Origin: Methylophilus sp. DW102
Lineage (GTDB): Bacteria; Pseudomonadota; Gammaproteobacteria; Burkholderiales; Methylophilaceae
Assembly (NCBI RefSeq): GCF_037076555.1
Contig: NZ_AP029023.1
Span: forward strand, 2,356,001-2,420,000
DNA: 64,000 bases
Direction: 5' to 3'
The notes under the pieces are model-generated. The model ran no database searches, had not been told where the DNA came from, and saw only the letters and a list, made by a program, of their open reading frames with translations. Made by a program: the position numbers and the translations under genes. This document shows positions 56,759 through 64,000 of the stretch, piece after piece (positions within the stretch are counted from its first letter, which is position 1; each line of letters starts with the position of its first letter).

Positions 56759-58302
56759 TATTTGGCCACCCGCTTCATAAAATGTTGAGGCCTAAAGCCT
56801 AGCAAACCTAAGGCTGAAAAATAAACCGCCATACCCAAAACTACCACACCTGCCAGATGCAGCATGCGCGTCAAGGCTGGCATGGCTAACCAATCCCCCA
56901 CCCAACGATCTGTGGCGTGCAATGCCAAGGCCATCAGGGTGACCGCAACGAGCAGCTTGAACAGAAAGCGGCCCCATCCTGGCTGCGGCTCGAACGCACC
57001 ACTTTTTCGCAACATAACCCACAGCATGGTCGCATTCAGGCAAGCGCCCAAGCCCACGGCCAGCGCCAGCCCGGCATGCTGCAATGAGGTAAACAGCAAA
57101 AAGCCCACATTGAGAATTTGGGTCATCACCAAGGTAAAAATCGCAATTTTGACCGGCGTTTTGACATTTTGGCGTGCATAAAAGCCAGGGGCCAGCACCT
57201 TGACCATAATCAGGCCCAGCAGGCTCAGGCTATACGCAATCAGGGCGCGCTCGGTTTGCGCCACATCGACCGGTGTGAATTTGCCGTAATAAAATAGACT
57301 CGCCACCAATGGTTTGGACAGCACGGCCATCGCCACAGCCGCCGGAATGGCCAGCATAAAGGTGAGGCGCAGGCCCCAGTCCAGCAATTGCGAAAACTCG
57401 GCGCTGGATTTATCCACATGCGCCTTGGATAAGCTGGGCAACAAAATCGTGCCCAATGCCACGCCCAGCACCCCGGTCGGGAACTCCATGAGACGGTCAG
57501 CGTAATACAGCCAGGACACACTGCCTGTGGGCATGAATGAGGCAAAAATGTTATTCAACACAATCGAAATTTGCGCGACAGAAACGCCAAAAATCGCGGG
57601 CCCCATGAGCTTAAGGATGCGGCGCACGCCTTCATCTTGCAAATTCAGTTCGTAGCGCGGCAACATGCCTATCTGTTGTAAGTAAGGCAGTTGATACAGC
57701 AACTGAATAATCCCGCCGACAAACACGGCCCAAGCCAGTACATACACCGAGTTGTGAAAATGCGGGGCAATAAAAATCGCAGCGGTGATAAAACTCAAAT
57801 TGAGCCAGACGGGCGTAAATGCGGGCACCTGAAACTTGCTGAAGGCATTCAACACGCCCCCCGCCATCGAAACCAGCGAGATAAACAGGATATAAGGAAA
57901 GGTAATGCGCAACAGCTCCGTGGTGAGTGCGAATTTGGCCGGGTCGCTCACAAAGCCAGGCGAGGTCAGCCGCACGATCAGCGGTGCTGCCAGCATGCCC
58001 ACAATGGTGATCCCGACCAGAAACAGGCCCAGCAAACTGGCAACATGGTTGATCAAGGCCCGGGTCGCTTCTGGCGTGCGTTGCTTGCGATATTCGGAAA
58101 GGATAGGCACGAAGGCCTGGCTAAACGCCCCTTCGCCCGAGATCCGGCGTAATAGATTAGGAATCTTGAAAGCGACAAAAAAAGCATCGGTGGCCATCCC
58201 CGCGCCAAAAATACGGGCAATCAAGGTGTCACGCACAAATCCCAGCAGGCGCGAAATAAAGGTCATGCCACCCACGGTGGCCAATGCTTTCAGCAAATTC
58301 AT
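56758..58302 (-). CDS. murJ: Lipid II flippase MurJ
   Basis: A 514-residue inner-membrane protein of the MOP superfamily with about 14 helices; RDTLIARIFGAGMATDAFFV near the start is a MurJ signature. It flips lipid II for peptidoglycan. First gene of the murJ-ribF-ileS-lspA operon and divergent from rpsT, with 209 bases between. Confidence 0.97.
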   Translation of the reverse strand: MNLLKALATVGGMTFISRLLGFVRDTLIARIFGAGMATDAFFVAFKIPNLLRRISGEGAFSQAFVPILSEYRKQRTPEATRALINHVASLLGLFLVGITIVGMLAAPLIVRLTSPGFVSDPAKFALTTELLRITFPYILFISLVSMAGGVLNAFSKFQVPAFTPVWLNLSFITAAIFIAPHFHNSVYVLAWAVFVGGIIQLLYQLPYLQQIGMLPRYELNLQDEGVRRILKLMGPAIFGVSVAQISIVLNNIFASFMPTGSVSWLYYADRLMEFPTGVLGVALGTILLPSLSKAHVDKSSAEFSQLLDWGLRLTFMLAIPAAVAMAVLSKPLVASLFYYGKFTPVDVAQTERALIAYSLSLLGLIMVKVLAPGFYARQNVKTPVKIAIFTLVMTQILNVGFLLFTSLQHAGLALAVGLGACLNATMLWVMLRKSGAFEPQPGWGRFLFKLLVAVTLMALALHATDRWVGDWLAMPALTRMLHLAGVVVLGMAVYFSALGLLGFRPQHFMKRVAK

Positions 58303-58511
58303 AAATGGTGGAAAATATAGGCCCTGGTTTATTTTTTTGATCGTGAGCCGCTCCCAACGAACGGCTGACTGATTAAAAATTTGGCCGATTTTACCATGCA
58401 GGCATCCGCAGTCGAGGAAAATGCGTTTTTATCTTGCAAAAACAAAGCGAAAACAGTATGATGCACGGTTTCGTATCACACCCCTTTTGAAAGTTACAGG
58501 ATAAAACGAAT

Positions 58512-58883
58512 ATGGCAAATACCGCACAAGCTCGCAAACGCGCGCGCCAATCCGTCAAAGTTAACGCGCACAACGCTGCGTTACGTTCAACTTTGCGTAC
58601 TGCGATCAAAAAAGTAATCAAAGCGATTCAATCTGGTGACAAAGCTGCTGCTGTGGCTTCTTACCAAGAAAATGTCAGCGTGATCGACCGTATCGCTGAC
58701 AAAAAAATCATTCACAAAAACAAAGCTGCTCGTCACAAGAGCCGTTTGACTGCAGCAATCAAAGCATTGTCCGGTGACTCACCTGCAACTTTGGTTTCTG
58801 TGAAAAAAGCAGCAGCCCCTAAAGCCGAAGCTGCACCAGCTAAAAAAGCTGCCAAGCCTCGCGCGAAAAAAGCCGCTGAATAA
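58512..58883 (+). CDS. rpsT: Ribosomal protein S20 with a long Ala/Lys tail
   Basis: A 123-residue S20. The first ~88 residues are the normal protein ([40 protein letters not shown]). After LTAAIKAL a tail of about 37 residues is rich in Ala, Lys and Pro ([19 protein letters not shown], then RAKKAAE). E. coli S20 is 87 residues. The tail may bind RNA. A terminator follows 20 bases after the stop. Confidence 0.97.
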   Translation: MANTAQARKRARQSVKVNAHNAALRSTLRTAIKKVIKAIQSGDKAAAVASYQENVSVIDRIADKKIIHKNKAARHKSRLTAAIKALSGDSPATLVSVKKAAAPKAEAAPAKKAAKPRAKKAAE

Positions 58884-58903
58884 TTTCAGTAGGGGTGCAT
58901 ACT

Positions 58904-58933
58904 AAAAAAGCCGGACTGATGTCCGGCTTTTTT
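58904..58933 (+). terminator. rpsT terminator
   Basis: AAAAAAGCCGGAC and GTCCGGCTTTTTT form a perfect stem with a T-run. It is strong and correctly placed, 20 bases after the rpsT stop. Confidence 0.92.
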
Positions 58934-59034
58934 ATTGCCTTGATCTATTGATTACGATGATCTAGCGCATTATCGAAACCGCTGTTGCTGTTATGATCAC
59001 AGCTGAAAATGCAATCTTTGCCCAGGAGAGCCCT

Positions 59035-59499
59035 TTGAGTTTTATTGACAAAAACTTGCTTGAGAATGAAGTGGTGATTTACCGCGCGCAGATGCACTGG
59101 ATTATCTTCCTGAATACCTTCATCTACTTATTGTTGAGCGTATTGGCATGCGCATTTAATCTGCGCTTGGCACAATCCAACCAGCTATTATGGGCGATCA
59201 GCCTGCTCGGCTTCTTACTGGCCTTGATCAGTGGCATCAACAGCTATATCCGCTACAAGACCTCTGAATTTGCCATTACCAACAAACGCGTACTGATCAA
59301 GATTGGCTTCATCAGACGCCACTCGCTGGAAGTATTGCTCCATAAGGTGGAAGGCATAGGCGTCAATCAAAGCATCCTCGGCAGAGTATTCGGCTTTGGG
59401 ACGATTACCGTCACAGGCACAGGCGGCACCAAAGAAACGTTTGACCAAATTGCTGCACCGCTTGAATTTAGAAAGCAGGTACAGGCAAACCTCTCCTAA
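59035..59499 (+). CDS. PH-domain (bPH2/YdbS-type) membrane protein
   Basis: A 154-residue protein: two membrane helices (IIFLNTFIYLLLSVLACAF, LWAISLLGFLLALISG) followed by a bacterial PH domain (YKTSEFAITNKRVLIKIGFI, ISLEVLLHKVEGI-like text). I chose TTG 59035 because AGGAG lies six bases before it, as against ATG 58993 without any site. Function unknown. A bidirectional terminator follows. Confidence 0.82.
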   Translation: MSFIDKNLLENEVVIYRAQMHWIIFLNTFIYLLLSVLACAFNLRLAQSNQLLWAISLLGFLLALISGINSYIRYKTSEFAITNKRVLIKIGFIRRHSLEVLLHKVEGIGVNQSILGRVFGFGTITVTGTGGTKETFDQIAAPLEFRKQVQANLS

Positions 59500-59517
59500 G
59501 CTGCCTGCTTCAGAGAC

Positions 59518-59547
59518 AAAAAAGCCCGGATAACCGGGCTTTTTTTG
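59518..59547. terminator. Bidirectional terminator
   Basis: AAAAAAGCCCGG, ATAA-type loop, CCGGGCTTTTTTT: T-runs on both strands. It separates the plus-strand PH protein and the minus-strand purK. Confidence 0.9.
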
Positions 59548-59564
59548 ATGGCGCTGGCAAACAG

Positions 59565-60713
59565 TTATTCACCAATATGTAACTCGCTACGCGCCACTTT
59601 AGCGGCATTCAGCACGGCCTGCGCATCATCGCCAATCACCGTGAAATGTCCCATTTTGCGGCCTTTGCGCGGCTCATGCTTGCCATACAAATGCATTTTG
59701 AGGTTGCCGTGGGCAAAGGCTTTATCCCAAGCTGGCTCTACCTGTTTACCACTGTACAGCCAGCTATCGCCCAGGATATTCACCATCACCGCATCGCTAT
59801 GCAAGCGCGGACTGCCCAAGGCTTGGCCGGTGATCACGCGCACTTGCTGTTCAAACTGATTGGTGACACAGGCATCAAGGGTGTAATGACCAGAATTGTG
59901 AGGGCGTGGCGCAATCTCATTCACCAGCAACTGGTTGCCGACCACAAAGAACTCCACCCCCAGCACGCCGACATAGTTGAGTTTGGTCGCCAGTTTTTTG
60001 GCCAGCTCTTGCGCATTGGCTTTGATCACTTCAGAACAGCGCGCCGGGGCGATACTCACATCCAGAATACCATTCAAATGGCTGTTTTCTGCCGTGGGGA
60101 AAGCTGCAATGTGGCCGTGCGCATCGCGCGCCAGCACAACAGACACTTCCAGGTCCAAAGGCAGCATTTTCTCCAGCACGCAGACTTCTTGCTTAAAGCC
60201 CTGAAAGGCAGCGACCGCTTGCTCACGGTTGGCAACACGCGCCTGACCTTTACCATCGTAACCGAAGCGCGCCACTTTGAGCACGGCAGGATACATCTCG
60301 CCACCCGCAGGCAAGTCGCTCTCCGCCATCACCGGCACAAACGGACCCACCGGCAAGCCAGCTTCTTTAAAGAACGTTTTTTCTTTCACACGATGCTGGG
60401 CAATCGCCACCGCATCCGCGCTCGGATGCACGACGGTAGACTTAGCCAAGGTAGCCAGCGTCTCGGCCGGTACATTCTCAAATTCGGTAGAGATGGCCTG
60501 ACAGGTTTCCGCCATGGTTTTCAGCGCGGCCGCATCGTCATAGGCTGCACATAAATGCACATCGGCAATCATGCCTGCCGGACTGTTCTGGTCAGGGTCC
60601 AGCACAGTGACTTTATAGCCCATCTCGTGCGCTGCGATCACAAAAAAGCGACCCAGCTGGCCGCCGCCTAACATGCCCAACATGGCAGGAGGTTGAATCA
60701 CGGATGATGTCAT
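59565..60713 (-). CDS. purK: 5-(carboxyamino)imidazole ribonucleotide synthase
   Basis: A 382-residue ATP-grasp enzyme that carboxylates AIR to N5-CAIR in purine synthesis. Opens [20 protein letters not shown] (LGGGQLGR box); ATP-grasp core [17 protein letters not shown]; metal site [19 protein letters not shown]. Its start overlaps the purE stop by four bases. It is the second gene of the purE-purK operon. Confidence 0.98.
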   Translation of the reverse strand: MTSSVIQPPAMLGMLGGGQLGRFFVIAAHEMGYKVTVLDPDQNSPAGMIADVHLCAAYDDAAALKTMAETCQAISTEFENVPAETLATLAKSTVVHPSADAVAIAQHRVKEKTFFKEAGLPVGPFVPVMAESDLPAGGEMYPAVLKVARFGYDGKGQARVANREQAVAAFQGFKQEVCVLEKMLPLDLEVSVVLARDAHGHIAAFPTAENSHLNGILDVSIAPARCSEVIKANAQELAKKLATKLNYVGVLGVEFFVVGNQLLVNEIAPRPHNSGHYTLDACVTNQFEQQVRVITGQALGSPRLHSDAVMVNILGDSWLYSGKQVEPAWDKAFAHGNLKMHLYGKHEPRKGRKMGHFTVIGDDAQAVLNAAKVARSELHIGE

Positions 60714-61204
60714 GGTTTTTCGCTCAACTCCATTGCATGCACTTTTTCAGCTTGTTTTTTGCGGAAGGTAGTTAATTTTTCTGCTAACGCCGGATCTTGA
60801 TTGGCCAGCATCGCCACCGCAAACAAACCGGCATTGGCCGCACCGGCATCGCCAATGGCAAATGTCGCCACCGGGATGCCCTTGGGCATTTGCACGATGG
60901 ACAATAGGGAGTCTTGCCCTTGCAGATGCTTGGAAGGTACAGGCACACCCAACACTGGCAAGGTGGTTTTTGCTGCAACCATGCCAGGCAAATGTGCGGC
61001 GCCCCCAGCCCCGGCAATAATCACCTGAAAGCCATTGCCTGCGGCAGACTCGGCAAACTCAAACATCAGGTCTGGCGTACGATGGGCAGAGACCACACGC
61101 GCCTCATAAGCGACACCAAAGTCTGCCAGCATTTGTGCAGCATTTTTCATCACTGGCCAGTCACTGTCCGACCCCATAATAATGGCTACCAAAGGTTTAC
61201 TCAT
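60710..61204 (-). CDS. purE: N5-CAIR mutase
   Basis: A 164-residue class I PurE ([30 protein letters not shown]). It isomerises N5-CAIR to CAIR. It overlaps purK by four bases, and the end is polar (HAMELSEKP). Confidence 0.98.
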   Translation of the reverse strand: MSKPLVAIIMGSDSDWPVMKNAAQMLADFGVAYEARVVSAHRTPDLMFEFAESAAGNGFQVIIAGAGGAAHLPGMVAAKTTLPVLGVPVPSKHLQGQDSLLSIVQMPKGIPVATFAIGDAGAANAGLFAVAMLANQDPALAEKLTTFRKKQAEKVHAMELSEKP

Positions 61205-61272
61205 CCCGTTACCTTTTAATCAATGTGTTCACTTGTCATGCGTATCTGGCTTCTACAGCCAGCTACGTTTGC

Positions 61273-62394
61273 TTATAACAACACCAGATTGTCCCGGTGT
61301 ATCAATTCTTTCTCTTCCACATACCCCAGCACGCTTTCTATTTCGCTACTGGGCTTACGTTTAATCCGTCGCACTTCATTGGCATTGTAATTGACGATGC
61401 CGCGTGCCCATTCCTTACCCGTGGCATCGACGCAAGCCACCACATCGCCGCGCTCAAACTGGCCCAGCACATCGACCACGCCAATCGGCAGCAGGCTTTT
61501 ACCCTCTTTGGTCAGGACATTCACCGCGCCGTCATCCAACACCAATTTACCACCCACGCGCAGATGATCCGCCAGCCATTGCTTTTTAGCCAGCGTTTTC
61601 ATTCTCACGGCTTGCAGGTGCGTCCCAATCGCCTCGCCCTGACTCAAACGTACCAGCACTTCCGGCTCGCGCCCTGATGCAATCACGGTATGTGCGCCAC
61701 TGTTGGCGGCGCGCTTGGCGGCCAATATCTTGGTTAACATGCCGCCAGTACCCACTGAGCTGCCTGCGCCGCCTGCCATGCTTTCGAGCGCAGGATTGCC
61801 TGCAGTTTCAAAATTGATAAACACGGCATTCGGGTCTTTACGCGGATCGGCGGAATACAGGCCTTTTTGATCAGTCAGGATGATCAGCGCATCTGCTTCA
61901 ATCAGATTCGCCACCAGCGCACCCAGGGTGTCGTTATCGCCGAAACGGATTTCTTCAGTCACCACCGTATCGTTTTCATTGATAATCGGGATGACATTGA
62001 GGTCTAGCAGTGTGCGCAAGGTGGAGCGCGCATTGAGGTAGCGCTTGCGGTCGGCCAGATCTTCGTGGGTGAGCAGCAATTGCGCCGTGTGCAACCCGTG
62101 TTGCGCAAAGCATTGTTCATACATCTGCACCAGGCCCATTTGACCAACGGCCGCAGCGGCCTGCAGCTCATTGACCTCTACCGGGCGTTTTTTCCAGCCC
62201 AGTCGCTGCATGCCTTCGGCAACCGCACCACTGGAGACCAGCACAACTTGTTTGCCCTGCTTGACCAAGGCACTGATTTGCTGTGCCCAAGCGGCAATCG
62301 CCGTCTTATCCAGGCCCTGACCATTGTTAGTCACCAGGCTGGAACCCACCTTGACGATCAGGGTTTTACTGTCTTGTATGAGTGAAACGCTCAT
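61273..62394 (-). CDS. proB: Glutamate 5-kinase
   Basis: A 373-residue enzyme, first of proline synthesis: amino acid kinase domain ([35 protein letters not shown]) and a C-terminal PUA domain ([19 protein letters not shown]). Start at ATG 62394; obgE stop is four bases upstream, so it is coupled to obgE. Confidence 0.98.
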   Translation of the reverse strand: MSVSLIQDSKTLIVKVGSSLVTNNGQGLDKTAIAAWAQQISALVKQGKQVVLVSSGAVAEGMQRLGWKKRPVEVNELQAAAAVGQMGLVQMYEQCFAQHGLHTAQLLLTHEDLADRKRYLNARSTLRTLLDLNVIPIINENDTVVTEEIRFGDNDTLGALVANLIEADALIILTDQKGLYSADPRKDPNAVFINFETAGNPALESMAGGAGSSVGTGGMLTKILAAKRAANSGAHTVIASGREPEVLVRLSQGEAIGTHLQAVRMKTLAKKQWLADHLRVGGKLVLDDGAVNVLTKEGKSLLPIGVVDVLGQFERGDVVACVDATGKEWARGIVNYNANEVRRIKRKPSSEIESVLGYVEEKELIHRDNLVLL

Positions 62395-62398
62395 AAAA

Positions 62399-63454
<1,056 letters not shown>

Positions 63455-63620
63455 TCAATTTGCCTTTAAGCGCATTACTGCGTAACTCGGTGCTCAAAAC
63501 CTGTGTGTATTGCAAGCTTGGGCCTACCGTGCGCCTTGCACTGCATCTTAAAATTTCTCACTGCGCGCGGACAATCCAGCGCACAACCATACAAGGCTAC
63601 AATCTGATAACTATAAAGTA

Positions 63621-63650
63621 AAAAGCCCCGTCAAGCGACAGGGCTTTTTT
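63621..63650 (-). terminator. rpmA terminator
   Basis: AAAAGCCC and GGGCTTTT are perfect arms, with weak pairing inside the 12-base spacer. It lies 13 bases past the rpmA stop on the minus strand, followed by a T-rich stretch. It may give partial termination before obgE. Confidence 0.75.
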
Positions 63651-63663
63651 CATAAAAGTGCGA

Positions 63664-63921
63664 TTAGACCGCTTCGATGCTCACGGTATGACGCTTCAAT
63701 GCGCCTTTTACAGCAAATTTTACTTTGCCTTCTACCAGTGCATACAGGGTGTGGTCTTTGCCCATGCCAACGTTTTCACCAGCGTGCATTTTAGTCCCGC
63801 GCTGACGCACGATGATGCTACCAGCGTTGACAACCGTTTCACCGAAGGCTTTAACGCCCAGGCGTTTGGCTTGTGAGTCGCGACCGTTACGTGAACTACC
63901 GCCTGCTTTTTTGTGTGCCAT
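63664..63921 (-). CDS. rpmA: Ribosomal protein L27
   Basis: An 85-residue L27 starting [20 protein letters not shown], with the conserved [23 protein letters not shown] before the ATG at 63921. Follows rplU (stop at 63969) by 47 bases, as usual. Confidence 0.99.
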   Translation of the reverse strand: MAHKKAGGSSRNGRDSQAKRLGVKAFGETVVNAGSIIVRQRGTKMHAGENVGMGKDHTLYALVEGKVKFAVKGALKRHTVSIEAV

Positions 63922-63968
63922 GTTTGATTCCTTATTCTAGCAATCTGCTCTACTCAAGCAGAACGTGC

Positions 63969-64000
63969 TTATTTTGCTGAAATAGTGTCGATTTGAATTT
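63969..64000 (-). CDS. rplU: Ribosomal protein L21, C-terminal end only
   Basis: The last 10 codons on the minus strand read IQIDTISAK and stop (TAA at 63969-63971), a typical end of bacterial L21. The rpmA gene next to it supports the call. The rest lies beyond the window. Confidence 0.8.
   Translation of the reverse strand, partial: IQIDTISAK

Overview
The window reads as a chromosomal segment of a betaproteobacterium, most likely a methylotroph of the family Methylophilaceae. This is an inference from protein flavour and gene order: rplU-rpmA-obgE-proB, murJ-ribF-ileS-lspA, rhodanese-grxC-secB-gpsA, several PEP-CTERM secreted proteins, and groESL under both a CIRCE element and a sigma-32-like promoter. 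Nothing in the sequence names the species. Both ends are cut: a GGDEF-EAL gene runs off the left end and rplU off the right end.

Layout. 1-1724: partial membrane GGDEF-EAL protein. 2223-9248: a nitrogen-scavenging cluster with a GntR/FCD regulator, an AtzG/AtzE/AtzH-like set, a biuret-hydrolase-like cysteine hydrolase, a nucleobase-type permease, and an allophanate hydrolase whose amidase and C-terminal domains are separate genes. Two near-identical TTGTATACA-type boxes stand before the first gene of each half of this cluster. 9.3-11 kb is a decaying strip holding a broken cupin gene, a CsbD gene with one amber stop and two small hypothetical genes. It is followed by a WYL regulator and an oxidoreductase in one operon.

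13.0-20.5 kb is an accessory cluster. Two related TetR regulators face outward-facing operators and flank a five-gene operon (SDR, secreted alpha/beta hydrolase, DHA2-type MFS pump, KAS II-like ketosynthase, second alpha/beta hydrolase). A small secreted protein is divergent from the left TetR gene. A choice-of-anchor A PEP-CTERM protein follows.

21.9-36 kb is mostly housekeeping: groES-groEL, a DUF1444-like secreted protein, an FKBP, gpsA-secB-grxC-rhodanese, gpmI-envC, yjbQ and clpB. 37.4-41.6 kb holds a PAS/GAF/GGDEF/EAL protein overlapping an HD-GYP protein. 41.6-48.7 kb is a run of minus-strand genes that looks like metal (probably copper) acquisition: two TonB-dependent receptors, two PEP-CTERM proteins, a small HTH regulator and a DUF2946 protein. 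48.8-52.4 kb has a DUF808 protein, another GGDEF-EAL protein with a broken GGDEF site, and a DUF1905 protein. 52.4-64 kb is core machinery: lspA, ileS, ribF, murJ, rpsT, purK, purE, proB, obgE, rpmA and the end of rplU.

The best candidates for something new are the split allophanate hydrolase cluster with its paired operator boxes, the TetR-bracketed ketosynthase operon, and the TonB/PEP-CTERM/DUF2946 block. I saw no tRNA or rRNA genes, CRISPR arrays, intact insertion sequences or prophage genes.
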